Notes: generated from the letters alone by a model not told the origin. Counted from the stretch's first letter, positions 24,608-35,429 are shown. The stretch: 64,000 nucleotides of DNA from Aporrectodea caliginosa (GCA_020284085.1 JACEVL010000210.1:581001-645000); one strand, 5' to 3'. Program-made: numbers and translations.

Positions 24608-24674
24608 AACACTTTAACAACAAAAGTGTACTAAAAGTGACTGGGAAACCAGTGCAGCTCGTTGTTGAAGTGTT
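24608..24674 (+). repeat. ~65-bp hairpin repeat (copy 5), between the two convergent genes
   Basis: AACACTTTAACAAC and GTTGTTGAAGTGTT form a 14-bp inverted repeat with one mismatch around AAAAGTGTACTAAAAGTGAC. It lies in the 470-base gap between the RNF213-like and CNG-like stop codons. Confidence 0.78.
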
Positions 24675-24718
24675 TAAGTCTTGAGGAATATATTCCAAAT
24701 GTTTACATAGCTTTAATA

Positions 24719-25345
24719 TCACGTTTTAGAATTTTGCTGTCGGTTCAAAAAAGTTCCTTGTTTATCTGCTATTTGCCCCGGTGAATGTTTGAACACTCTT
24801 TCTTCCAACTCGGACACAAATGCTCTGTGCTTCTTCTGTGTGATGCCAAATTCTGCTAGGACTGTTGTTAGGTTCTCTCCGATTTTTACCAGCTTGTTCT
24901 CCATGGCAACCAGTCGTTCCGCCAACGACTGACAGACGGTCTTCCGTTCGGCTTGTGCCGCTGCCTGCTCGTCGTACATCTTTCCTTTACGCAGTCGATC
25001 CTTCCCTGCCTCGAGGAGCTTCTCCCGTGCCTCGGGGTATTCCTCCAGAGTCTTCCAGAGATCGTCCTTGGACAGGATGAAGATGTCGCTGAAACCGATG
25101 CTGACGACGTCTGCCACTCTCCGATTTCCAGTTGTGTTTCCAGAAATGTTGAGGAGGCTGACTTCCCCGAAGAATCCGCCATCCGTGATCGTAGCGTAAA
25201 CGGTTTGGCCATCGTCAGCGACGACGCTTAGCAACCCGGCCTTGACGATGTACATCTCGGTTCCTATGTCACCTTTGTGGCAGACGTAGTCGCCTGGACT
25301 ATACACCACGGAACGCAGGCGCACCACCAGCTTTGCCAAGAGGTC
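24719..25345 (-). CDS. CNG-like terminal exon: cyclic-nucleotide-binding domain and coiled coil
   Basis: Opens DLLAKLVVRLRSVVYSPGDY after acceptor CTCTCTAG, phase 0. The beta-roll motifs GDYVCHKGDIG, FGEVSLLNI and GNRRVADVVSIGFSDIF mark the nucleotide pocket. The conserved Glu and Arg contacts are present. The Thr that follows the Arg pair in CNGA channels (RRTA, favouring cGMP) is Val here. A heptad-like segment near the end (LAERLVAMENKLVKIGENL) resembles the CLZ trimerisation helix. The TGA stop is followed within a few bases by a possible ATTAAA signal on the minus strand. Confidence 0.9.
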   Translation of the reverse strand, partial: DLLAKLVVRLRSVVYSPGDYVCHKGDIGTEMYIVKAGLLSVVADDGQTVYATITDGGFFGEVSLLNISGNTTGNRRVADVVSIGFSDIFILSKDDLWKTLEEYPEAREKLLEAGKDRLRKGKMYDEQAAAQAERKTVCQSLAERLVAMENKLVKIGENLTTVLAEFGITQKKHRAFVSELEERVFKHSPGQIADKQGTFLNRQQNSKT

Positions 25346-28300
25346 CTAGAGAGAGGATCAGCACGCGCACAGACACAGTTACTTTCACAGTGATGTAAAT
25401 AAAATAATAATATATTTTCTTCAATGAAGCGCCTGACAAACGCACTGCACTGTACATTTACATGTTATGACAATTAAACAATTCACAAGAACACAAATGA
25501 CAGAAGACATTAATCTTAACTACTAACAGAACAGACAGCCTGCAATACACGGCGCTAATAGCAGCCTACAAAGCATGTCCGCCCTATGGAGCTCGAACTC
25601 GGTACCTCGCGCTCTCTATGCCAGTGAGTTTATCCAATGCGCTATATTATATAGTATTGCATAATAAATATATGCATGCACTTAATTTGAAAACTTGTTA
25701 ATGAATGCACATACTTTGATTGTCTGTATAAACCTATTTTTTAGTAAATGCTTGTCTAAAGTGGCTGCTGGATGTGTATGTATAAAGATTTCTGTCCATA
25801 ATATGTGCTTTATATATTAGAACTTATAATATATAAATTATAATTTATAGTGGATTAATTATTATAATAGTAATTGCTTATAGATTAATAATAATTAGCA
25901 CAGTGCTCCATGATAGTTAAATATCTCTAGATGATCCAAACACTTCGTATGGGGCAACTGACCCTCTCGCAGGTCTCGAAGATGCTGACCCTCTTGAGTA
26001 CTTCCATATTCACTTCAGTTGCAATTTCTGCCTTGAAGGTCTGTGGCAGAATGTCAAGGACGCTATCCTCGTCCATCGACCTTCGATCGGTCCACATGTA
26101 CTCGAACCATCGGCTGACCTTGGCCTGAAGGTCGTTGCTCACACCACGTATCTTCATGTATCTCTTGACTGCGTCGGCTTTCTGCTGGAATTCAGTGTGT
26201 CCCACTTTCATGCTGGCTATCAGTCCGCTGAAACTACCTACGAGAACAGAGAGAAATTGGTAGTTTATATCTTTCAATGAATCCAGTCGCTACTGTCGTT
26301 TTCCTGTCTTTCTTCTTTTCCTAATTCTAAATTTCTTTTCCTAATTCTAAAAGCATCCATAGCTGTCTATCTTACCAGATCCCTGTATTTGACTAGGAAC
26401 CGGTCCTTACCCCACCGACCATGGGCGTGTTTTAGAGGTGGATTTCCGGGTTCAAACCCCCAAATAAGTTTCCGAAAAAATTTATATGCGAAATACGAAA
26501 ATAATTATCACTTTTGCGACCATGTCCAATGGAACCAATTAGTTCCTCCATTGTTTCCTGGCTACCCTTCTGCCACCAACTGAACCACTACATTACTTAT
26601 TTAAATCTGATTGAGCACCTGTTGATAAAAATTAAGCTGGTTCGAGAAATTGCGGACCTTTACTAAATTGCGTAAGATTCTTGCACTACCATTTTGATGC
26701 ATTTCAGTGAAGTAATAGCATTGTCCCCAAGAGATCGGGATTCAGATCCCCACCAGGGGAGAAATTTTTCGAGATTTCTGCTCCACTTGTGCGCCCCTTA
26801 GCCAACTCGGCTATAATATAACTCGGTAATATATATTGAGTACATTGACCGTACACTGTGGGTGTGCAGATCGTACGGTGATGGAGAGGACTGGCCACTT
26901 GCCCTCATTTGCCGAGGCTAAGAAAATGAAGTCGCCAACAGTTCATACCCGTATGGCTCCGATATTGGCGCTGAAAACAATCTTATGCGAACGCGTTTAC
27001 AGGGCTTAACCTCCGCCCACATTAGGCCTACTACTGGCGCCGTACGGCCGCGATATAAAACTGTTTACATTCGACATATCCGCTTTCGATGCTGAATTTA
27101 AGACGCCGGACTGGAACGAGGTTAGCATTACCTATGATTGCGGCGAAGAGTAGTAGCCTACTCCGATGAGGTAGTCAACCGTAACGAAAGCGATCTCAGC
27201 ATTCGTGACGGGCGGAGGGAGATTTCCGATGGTCAGCAACATCAGATTGGACCAGAACAGCGAGTACACGTAGGGACTGATCGTTCTCCTGTCGTTCTCT
27301 GCACCAATGCCGCCGCCACCTTGGTAGACCCAACCATCGGACCAGTGGCGGCTCTACACCACGGCAAATGCCCTAGTAAAAAAGCCTAGAACTCCGATGG
27401 TCGTCAACCGTAACGAAAGCGATCTCAACATTTGTGACGGGCGGAGGAAGGTTTCCGATGGTCAGCAACATCAGAGTGGACCAGAACAGCGAGTACACGT
27501 ACGGACTGATCGTTCTCCTGTCGTTCCCTGCACCAGTGTCACCGCCGCCCCCTTGGTAGACCCAACCATCGGACCCGACCCCGACCCATTCGCTGATAAG
27601 GATGTAGAGACAGGCGTTCCAGTGGATGATCGTCAGGGTGACGATCAGAAGGTAGGCGCTGCGGACCCCGAAGGGATGGTTGGATCGCGTCTCGGACCGG
27701 TCGATGAACTCGATGAGGCGCGGGGCTCTGAGCAGACGGTTGAGACGGACGTAGGGACGGTTGACGGAGAGGGGAGGAAGGAGGAAGAGTAGGTCGGTGG
27801 GAAGCAGGGACAGCACGTCCAACCGAAATGTCGTAGTAGACATGTAGTCACGTCGAAGGCGCTTCCTGTCCCGAACCAGTATTCCATCCTCAAGGTAACC
27901 TGTGAAACAGACGGTCGACTGGTTTCAGTTTCAGAGGGCCTAGAGACTTTAACACGCTGCAGTCACAATTAAAGTAGGCCTACAGTTTATAATTGTCACG
28001 ATTGCGTGGCGTCATGCAACGTGGCAGACACCACTCAGGTAGGTAGTAATTAAGGCCGTCGACCGTATAACTAGTGATCTGACATCGACTGATTTAGACT
28101 GTTAGTTTGTTGCACTGTGACTCGTACCTTATCAGGAAATATTGCTTCTATCCAACTGCTGATGTATCATGCCTTCGTCAAAAATCGAAACTTGGAGATT
28201 TAAATTAAAACAATAAGCAAAATATTAAGAGAACGAAGTCGCTAGCAGTCGATTGTTTAGCGACTGGAATCGACTTGAGGTCGCGGCGGCGGCTCCATAT

Positions 28301-28527
28301 GCAGGGATTATATGTCTGACCTGACTGACCCTATGTATCACCTGCTTTTCTGGGAGGGAAGCTATGGCTTCCCAATGATGAAAGTTTTAGGCTGGCTGAA
28401 ATTTGTGTAGGCCTAACCGTTTGAGTGAATTGAAATTGCAAGTGATCTAACGTTATCATAACTTATTAGTGCCAGCCATACATGTATAGATTTCAAATAT
28501 AGGCACAGTAGGCCTAGGCCCTATCTA

Positions 28528-28582
<55 letters not shown>

Positions 28583-29942
28583 GGTTGTCTATCTTTCTAT
28601 CTATCCATCTATCTATCTGTGATATTTCTGTGACGCCCCTTCAAGAAAGCTACTCAGAGGCGCTCAATCGCATGTGTAGGCCTACATTAACCAACAAATT
28701 AACAAGTTACTTTTGGTGTGACCAAGTAATCTCCATTTTATTTAGACCTCTTTTCTCAATTCCAATCTTCTACTTAGCCCAAACAAGACTCGAACGCGAG
28801 CGACACCTTCTGCGGCATTCTTCACTTACACGACAGACGGAGCCTAGCTATAACCGTCGAATTATCCCCTAGCAACCTACGACAACGTCGTCGCTTTCAC
28901 TCGGTCGATTACCTCCAATCGCTCCCCATACATGCAACTCAGTCAGCCAGCCAGACGGTCAGTCAATCAGCCGGGATACGCACAATCGCCCCAGGAAGAT
29001 TCGCACCAGGAATATTCGCTCCCCACATTTCGCCCCAGAATTTTCGCCCCGGAAGGTTGACCTCCCCCCCGGAACTGTAGAAGTGAAGCATCACACATTT
29101 GTTGAATTGTAAAAGAAGCGGCATGTGAAGTTTATTGTCTAGAATGCAACTTTAGGTATTGCAGTTGCATAGGCTACAATTAAAAGTTGTAGGCAATCCC
29201 TTGTAAATATTCAATATAGCCTATTGATACGCTCATCCACAATAATATTGTTCTGATCCTCATACTTTTTATTTATTGCAGCTATCTGACGTCCTTCAAT
29301 CAACTGCACAACATATTTTTCTATTTACATACGATCTAATTAATTATTCGTTCTGAATTACATCTTCTTAAAATGAGATAAGTGGGGCTAATCTTCCGGG
29401 GGCGAAACTTCGAGGGGGCGAAATGTGGCGAGTGAATCTTCCGGGGGCGAAAATCCACAAACTGAGCCAGCCAGTATCAGCCAGCCAGTCAGTCAGCCAA
29501 CCTGCTAGTCAATGACGAGCCAGTTAGTGAGCCAACCAGTCAGCCAGCCTGAGCCAGACGAACCAGCAGTCAACAGTCTGTGAACCTGCCAGCCAGTCAT
29601 TGAGCCAGCCTGTGAGTCAGGCAACCAATCAGTCAGTCAGTCGATTAGTCAGTCAGCCAGTCAAACAAACAGTCAGTCAATCAGTGATCCAACCAGTCAG
29701 TGACCCAGCCAGTCGATCAGTCAGTGATGAATCACCATGATGACCTGTTTTCGATCGGACTACCATATCGATGGCATAGATGGCGTCGCTCAGGTAGTCG
29801 ACGGTCAGCCAAAGACCGAGATACTGCTGCTGGTAGACGGACCGGAAGACGAGGCAGACGAAGTTGTAGATGACAGAGGACGCGATGACGCCCAGCCAGG
29901 CGAAGTAGAGGCGCGAATAGGGATCGATCACTTCCATACCAA
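24719..29942 (-). CDS. Cyclic-nucleotide-gated cation channel-like gene, disrupted in this assembly
   Basis: Minus-strand exons in transcription order: 29942-29745 (S1-S2), 27899-27132 (S2-S3 link, S4, S5, pore, S6; duplicated and frameshifted), 26237-25963 (C-linker), 25345-24719 (cyclic-nucleotide-binding domain, coiled coil, stop TGA). Diagnostic segments are VIDPYSRLYFAWL, RLDVLSLLPTDLLFLLPPLS, the Arg-rich S4 RLNRLLRAPRLIEF, IIHWNACLYILI, the pore LFWSTLMLLTIGNLPPP, and FGEVSLLNI with NRRVADV. In the known family these plasma-membrane channels open on cGMP or cAMP binding in sensory cells and sperm. N-terminal exons are not recognised upstream. Two lesions (pore duplication, 5-base S6 insertion) stop a continuous frame. 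The locus may be a pseudogene, a null allele or a mis-assembled duplicate. Confidence 0.85.
25400..25660 (-). mobile_element. tRNA-derived SINE (family C), antisense
   Basis: On the minus strand a tRNA-like head (GCGCATTGGATAAACTCACT, then GAGTTCGAGCTCC) at about 25590-25650. The body ends in CACAAGAACACAAATGACAG, followed by an ATT-repeat tail. The 3' part is shared with 6845-6980. It lies in the CNG-like intron between C-linker and binding-domain exons. Confidence 0.7.
25963..26237 (-). CDS. CNG-like C-linker exon
   Basis: Acceptor CTGTTCTCGTAG, donor GAGAGG|GTCAGT, length 275 nt, phase 1 in and phase 0 out. It encodes the end of S6 (GSFSGLIASMKVGHTEFQ) and the helical C-linker (KADAVKRYMKIRGV, VSRWFEYMWTDRRSMDE, LPQTFKAEIATEVNMEVLK, VSIFETCER), which couples ligand binding to gating. 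No stop or gap lies inside it. Confidence 0.88.
27132..27899 (-). pseudogene. CNG-like S3-S6 exon with duplicated pore and frameshifted S6
   Basis: Acceptor TTTCACAG at 27900, donor ATAG|GTAATG after 27132. The frame is open from YLEDGILVRDRKRL through S4, S5 and pore copy 1 (about 27580 down to 27390), then reads TVDDHRSSRLFY-stop. A second copy of the pore segment (27345-27161) follows after about 45 unrelated bases and continues TVDYLIGV. There the frame is broken by GGCTA (plus strand TAGCCTA, 27154-27160). Without those five bases it would read GVLLFAAIIG and splice in phase to GSFSGLIASM, the expected S6. The selectivity filter reads T-I-G-N instead of the CNGA consensus T-I-G-E in both copies. 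Confidence 0.8.
28513..28620 (+). repeat. CTGT/CTAT tetranucleotide repeat
   Basis: Pure CTGT run 28527-28582, then CTAT-type units. Confidence 0.93.
28983..29452. mobile_element. MITE with TTCGCCCC-repeat inverted ends
   Basis: The left part repeats the pattern ATTCGCnCC (about 28985-29070). The right part (29395-29452) has the inverse, GGGGGCGAA, in the same spacing, including CCCACATTTCGCCCC opposite GGGGCGAAATGTGGC. The centre is AT-rich and non-coding. Exact ends and target duplication are unclear. Confidence 0.65.
29455..29725 (+). repeat. CCAGTCAG-type minisatellite
   Basis: Irregular repeats of AGCCAGCCAGTCAGTCAG directly downstream (on minus) of the CNG S1-S2 exon. Confidence 0.8.
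29745..29942 (-). CDS. CNG-like exon encoding S1-S2
   Basis: Acceptor CACCTACCAG|TTGGTATGG and donor ACAG|GTCATC. It encodes VIDPYSRLYFAWLGVIASSV, then a second hydrophobic stretch (YLGLWLTVDYLSDAIYAIDM) ending VVRSKTG in phase 1. This matches the next exon, which opens G-YLEDGILVRDRKRL. The pattern is that of CNG channels (VIDP-x-YYRW, WLVLDY). Confidence 0.85.
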
Positions 29943-30020
29943 CTGGTAGGTGGTGTAACCAACGACTCAACTCTCTTCAGAGAAAACAAAAACAAGCAAA
30001 CAATTGTAAATCGTAAACTT

Positions 30021-30198
30021 CAGGGATGTACAAATTTTTCGAACAAATGTAAGCGAATGACAAATTACAAATTACTTTGGGACATGAAATATAATTTCAA
30101 ATTACAAAATACATGGGAAATGTAATTGAGTTACAAATTACAAAGTATGTAATTTCAAGTAATTTTAATTACCTAATTGAAATTTCTGCCCACCTCTG
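30021..30198. mobile_element. Small MITE-like element
   Basis: Begins CAGGGATGTACAAATTTTTC and ends GAAATTTCTGCCCACCTCTG, an imperfect inverted pair around a run of AATTACAAATTAC motifs. No target duplication seen. Confidence 0.5.
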
Positions 30199-30204
30199 AA
30201 CGCC

Positions 30205-30430
30205 AAATTTCTAAAGCCCTACTAAGAAGTTAAGCGCAGGGCACCAGCTTATTCACAAGTGCTGCATCTAGTCAGAGGGGTTATCCAGAGGTATCAACTG
30301 GCGATCAACGTCCGGTTGCCAGAGAGATGGCAGAGGAGATGCTAAGGCGGGTTTCGTTTTCGTTGAGAAAGACTGGAAAGCGGAGGATCAGATAAGTCAG
30401 AGTAGGAACTCTTTAATTTTAGAGTGGAAA
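30205..30430 (-). mobile_element. CR1-like 3' tail, antisense
   Basis: TTTCTAAAGCCCTACTAAG, then CGCAGGGCACCAGCTTATTC and GTGCTGCATCTAGTCAGAGG. This is the reverse of the tail at 40885-40985. Confidence 0.65.
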
Positions 30431-30877
30431 GTAGGGTGGTCCAAAAACATAAAAGTCAAGCTAGAGGCCAGGACACCCCTATATTTTTTACACTTGTCAT
30501 TTGTATTATTCTGGCAAAATTTCAGCTTCCTACTTCTACTGGAAGATGGTGCTCAATGACATAAACGTATACCATTGTAATCGATGTGTAAAAGCAAAAT
30601 AAATGTGTTACAAATTGTGATTATCTTGGTAACTTTCTTATGGAATTGTACAGTCATGTTCTCTTACTAACCTTTTACATTTATGACTCAATTCACAGTT
30701 CTTATTACAGATCTTGCTATCTACTTCCTTTTCATTAACAGATATTTTGTTGAAATTTATTTTCATTGATATTTGTACAAAAGTACTGTTTATCCAGAAT
30801 TCATCTTTGATTGCATTTCAACTGCATTCTGCAGCATTTCACATGTTGATAAATACATACAAACATATATATGCATA

Positions 30878-30984
30878 TATGCATATATACATATATACAT
30901 ACATACATACATACATACATACATACATACATACATACATACATACATACATACATACATACATACATACATACATACATACAT
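30878..30984 (+). repeat. CATA microsatellite
   Basis: More than 20 CATA units. The Tyr/Ile/His and Met/Tyr/Val/Cys frames on both strands are artefacts. Confidence 0.95.
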
Positions 30985-30999
30985 AGAAAGCTAAAAATG

Positions 31000-32080
31000 A
31001 ACACGCTGATTCCGTAATAGGCGAATCTATACCAGATTGTCCTTGGTGGTTAACAGGGTAGGTAAAATGCTTTCTGAGATTTTTAAATCAACTACTTAGA
31101 CCGCCTGCCGGTGCTGGTTTCTGGAGGTGACAAGGATAACCTGCTAGGAATTCTAAAGTTGGCCTCTGGAAGAGTACTTTATGAAGCCAAGGCTAATAAT
31201 GATATATGCTGGAAGCATTGAAGTTAACTAAAAAAGTTCAAGTCATGAGCTTTGACAGTACTTCTGTGAACACTGGGTGCTTGAATGGAGCATGTGCTCT
31301 TCTGGAAAATATGATTGGTCGAGAGCTCCTGTGATTGGCTTGCTGTCACCATATCATGGAAGCGATCTTAGCCAAGGTCTTCACTTTTGTGCCTTTAAGT
31401 TACCTACACATAGCCTACCAATATTCAAGAGTTTTAAGGCTGTTTTTGAAAATGTGACATATGACAAATTGTAGAGACTGGAGCCAAATGCTGAAACAGA
31501 AACTTTCCATGAATCCACCATCACCTTCCTCAACAATATGGCGGGAAGGAAATGGCAGAAGATGAAGATTGTGCAGAATGTCCAATGAGTCCAGTGAAAG
31601 GATTGTGAGAGGCAGAGCAAACAGACTTCATGAGGGAGCAAGCCTCAGAGATTTTGCTACAAAGAGCAAAGCTACTCCAGTCCCTAAAGTAGGTGTTTCA
31701 TTTCTCCCCCTTCCACCAGACGAGTGGAGTGAGAACGCAGACTATCATCATTGAACGTGGAAAAAATGCCTTAGAGCATTGCCGAACACGGTGCCAGGTT
31801 CTTTGAAGAATTGAACAGCCTCCTCCAGATGATGAGGAAAGTTGTTGCCTCAACAACTTGCAGTTCCTCCTGCAAGTTTTTGAGGCAAACAGAACGGCTG
31901 AGCCCACTGATACTACGAAGAATTCTTCTACGGATGCAGTGCTGAAGAAATGAAGTTCTTCGACATATACTTCTTGGGACATCATTTGAGAGTTATTGAT
32001 TGTTTATGTTTCCTTGCAGCTAATAATATTGCTAGCATGACATAACTACTGTGTTTGTGTACAATGTTAAATTAATAATC
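31000..32080 (+). other. Unassigned stretch with short broken frames
   Basis: Fragments such as LPVLVSGGDKDNLLGIL (31090) and IERGKNALEHC with PPPDDEESCCLNNLQFLL (31750-31910) look like decayed coding sequence, perhaps of a DNA transposon. I recognise no family and no intact frame. Confidence 0.3.
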
Positions 32081-32084
32081 AATC

Positions 32085-32350
32085 AATCCGTAGATAACAT
32101 GTCACCTGTGGGTTTCCGTAGATAACATATCACCTCTGGGTTTCCGTAGATAACATGTCATCTATGGGTTTCCGGAGATAACATGTCACCTATGGGTTTC
32201 CGTAGATAACATGTCACCTCTGGGTTTCCGTAGATAACGTGTCACCTCTGGGTTTCCATAGGTAACATGTCACCTGTGGTGTCCGTAGATAACATGTCGC
32301 CTATGGGCTTTCGTAGATAACATGTCACATATGGGTTTCCGTAGTAGTCT
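32085..32350 (+). repeat. ~28-bp minisatellite
   Basis: About nine units of TTTCCGTAGATAACATGTCA plus CCTATGGG, with point variants. Confidence 0.9.
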
Positions 32351-32672
32351 GCGACAACAATCATATGGTCCTAAGATGAATGTAGAGGGTTTTGAACTGG
32401 AATGACCGGACATCTAACTTCCTGTTCGAGCCATTATTTTGTGCGGGAAATGTGACCAGCGATCACGCTTCACAGTTGCTCATTATGAAGTGTTTCTGTG
32501 GCAAGCAGTGCTATCAATTTGCCTTTCGGAGTGCTCGAGCTTGTTAGTTGGAACAATTCACCGATTCGCAACATCGGCGCCATGTCGCCACTGAGGACGA
32601 TTAATGACAGAGTCGAGTAGCCTTAAGCTTATGAAAGAGCAATGACCTCAAGCTGTCTGCGTTGCATTAGCT

Positions 32673-33020
32673 CAGGGATGGCGAATATTTTTAAGGTGCG
32701 TGCCAAAATGACACTAAAACAATCAAAAATCCCGTCGCCTGCCCTCGCAATTATTTTTGCAGTAGTCTATATTATTATATAATCCTTTTTCTCATGTAGG
32801 TTTTAATTGGCAAAGCGTAACAAAAAAATTAATTAAAAGACTTTTTCAGAGATGGTGCTTGAGAATAGTGTTACAAAAAAGTCCTTCATAAAAGAAAAGA
32901 TTCCTGCAGCGATTTTGTGTTTCTAAGTTTGAATTTTTGGGGACGCTCTAAATTCCGCGTGCCCAAAAAATTTGAGCGCGTGCCACTTTGAACACGAGTG
33001 CCATAGGTTCGCCATCCCTG
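32673..33020. mobile_element. hAT-type MITE
   Basis: Ends CAGGGATGGCGAA and TTCGCCATCCCTG, with paired subterminal motifs (GCGTGCCAAAATGAC versus GCGCGTGCCACTTTG). No clear target duplication is left. Confidence 0.75.
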
Positions 33021-33085
33021 TGTCTAGGTCTGCTGTTATTGCTAAAACATTGCATTAAAAAAGTCATACACAGAATTAGGCAAGT

Positions 33086-33266
33086 TTAGCGCCTTCGTGA
33101 GGTTCTTAGCGCCTTCGTGAGGTCCTTAGCGCCTTCGTGAGGTTCTTAGCGCCTTCGTGAGGTTCTTAGCGCCTTCGTGAGGTTCTTAGCGCCTTCGTGA
33201 GGTTCTTAGCGCCTTCGTGAGGTCCTTAGCGCCTTCGTGAGGTTCTTAGCGCCTTCGTGAGGTTCT
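33086..33266 (+). repeat. 20-bp minisatellite, nine units
   Basis: Unit TTAGCGCCTTCGTGAGGTTC, nearly identical copies (T/C variation at one site). Confidence 0.95.
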
Positions 33267-33879
33267 AGTAAGGCGCTATATTAATGGCCATATACAATAC
33301 ATGCGTACCATAGAACGAGCATGCGCATATTACGAATATTAAGATTTTTAGAAATTGACGAATATTGACGAATATTAAAACTGGCCAACGAATATTAAGA
33401 ATATTAAATTGTTTAGTTCTTTTAATTCTTAATTCTTCAAAATCCGGGTTTAATTGTAAAAAAAATCAGTGCCAAAAATGCATAAGAACAGTTACATATT
33501 ACAGTTACTCAGCCAAGTACAGACCTATGGTGGATAAAATCATACTTGACATTATATTGAGTGGCGCAGCAAGGTATTTGGAGCCAATACCAGCAATTTT
33601 GAACTAATATAGGCCAACGACTCTATGACTAAGTTCATCCTCTATCCTTCAGACGACCGGGCAAGCCAAGTCAATTAAGGGCTTAACGCATCATTGACAT
33701 GCTGGCGTCAGTGGCTTCTATTCCCCCTAAACAACCGGGCTCAATCCCTCAACTTTCCCCCTCCCGGGCCGGGCCTCTCCTCTCTCCCAGATTCCATATT
33801 GCCGACGTGAGTTTTAGCTCATTTCTGATTAGATAAATATGTCTGCAATATTTTAGATAAATATGTCTGTAATAGGTTT

Positions 33880-34540
33880 CGTCTGCCAAAATATCATCAA
33901 TCCAACGTCTATTTATGCGAAGATTTCTTTCATCAATCCAGGTAGCTTCCATTTAGGCAAACAATTATTTTCATCAATCCAGGTTCCATTTTAAATTGAC
34001 CATATGCAATGGATACCAATGCAAAAATAATTAAAGCACCTAAAATGGAGGTTTACCGGTAATGTTGTTCAATGTTAAAGTATGCGAGTCAACGGCAGTG
34101 GCGGCGTCAGAGGGATAGGGGGGCTTAGCCTCCCCCTAACTGCGGCTCGGCCCCCCAAACAAAAGTTGGAAAGGAGGTGGGGAGAAAGGGAATGGCTTGT
34201 GGTTTTAGCCTCCCAAATCTGAAATCCTGGCGCCGCCACTGTCATTAATCCACTTCTATTGAAGCAAAACCTTCTTTCATCAATCCAACTTCTATTTAAG
34301 CAAAGAATTTCTTTCATCAATCCAATTTCTGTTTAAGCATAATAATTTCTTTCATAAATCCAGCTTCTATTTAAGAATAGAATTTCTTTCATCAATCCAA
34401 TTTCTGTTTAAGCATTGAATTTCTTTCATCAATCCAGCTTTTCTTAAGGAAAAGAATTTTTTCTTTCATCAATCCAACTTCTGTTAAAGTAGGCCCTAAA
34501 GAATTATTTTCATCAGTGCAACTTCGGGGAAATGTTCGGG
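33880..34540 (+). repeat. ~36-bp minisatellite interrupted by a MITE
   Basis: Units AATTTCTTTCATCAATCCAA plus CTTCTATTTAAGCAAAG, about ten diverged copies on both sides of the MITE at 34096-34241. Confidence 0.85.
34096..34241. mobile_element. Short hAT-type MITE inside a minisatellite
   Basis: Ends CAGTGGCGGCGTCAG and CTGGCGCCGCCACTG, 146 bp. It lies within the 33880-34540 minisatellite. A related fragment may lie at about 33717-33800 (CCCCCTAAACAACCGGGCTC). Confidence 0.7.
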
Positions 34541-35070
34541 GTGGAAATGTCCGGTGGGGGGGGGATTCCGGATAACTTACTAGACTAATAGTCCTACTAC
34601 AGTTCTACCAGAAAATAATGCAGACAGTTGCCAAGGCAAAAGATGATGCATCATACAATGCATTGCAGTTCATTTAACTTGAGTAATAAAACTAGTTACT
34701 CATGACAAGATAGTTGCGTATGTAGTTGCTGATTTATTTCAGTTAAACTTTATAGTTAGGCCAATAACTAACAAATTTAGTTAAGTGTTGGTTTTAACTA
34801 AACTATCTTTCTCTAGTTAAACTTCATCCTTAATTAAAAAAAATTAAGTTTAACTAAAAGTTTTCAACATTTTAGTTAACTTTTGCCCATCACTGGTCAC
34901 CGGTTCACACTAATTTATACAATTAAAAGTGGGTCTTTCACAGGACTGTGAGTGAAGATTCTGTAACTTGTAGAAAGCTTTCTACCCTGTATAAAGATAG
35001 AAGCCCCTGGCTGGTGTAAACAACATATTATCTTCAAATGATATAGAATTACTGGTGCAGGGATTTCAGA

Positions 35071-35073
<3 letters not shown>

Positions 35074-35109
<36 letters not shown>

Positions 35110-35119
35110 AGAGAGAGAC

Positions 35120-35156
<37 letters not shown>

Positions 35157-35200
35157 GACAGAGAGACAGAGAGAGAGACAGAGACAGACAGACAGACAGA
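35074..35200 (+). repeat. GA / GACA microsatellite
   Basis: Alternating GA and GACA runs adjacent to the copia insertion site (35239). Confidence 0.93.
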
Positions 35201-35429
35201 CTCAATAGCAGGACAAGATTTGGGTAGGAACTGGGAGCCTAAGTGTTGAAGTTCACTTTAGTTCTTTAGGATTATTTAGATATAGAACTGATCAGAGTTT
35301 AAACATTTTAATTAGCACAACGAGCAAAGAAGAACGGAAACCGGAAGTAGAGTACATAGAGTACTAAAGAGTCCTCTTAGCACACCACCTATTGTCCAGA
35401 ATGTGTATAACACAGGCTTAATTCCAACA

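Noticed and set aside
24886..25231. Overlapping frames opposite and beside the CNG binding-domain exon
   Set aside because: Other-frame shadows. The 24719-25345 minus frame alone matches the cyclic-nucleotide-binding fold and splices in phase.
31698..31985. Minus-strand 95-codon frame
   Set aside because: No recognisable motif. The plus strand of the same stretch looks more like decayed coding sequence, but neither can be assigned.
33086..33266. Nine 20-bp repeats considered as regulatory array
   Set aside because: Pure head-to-tail minisatellite with no spacer, hairpin or conserved factor motif.
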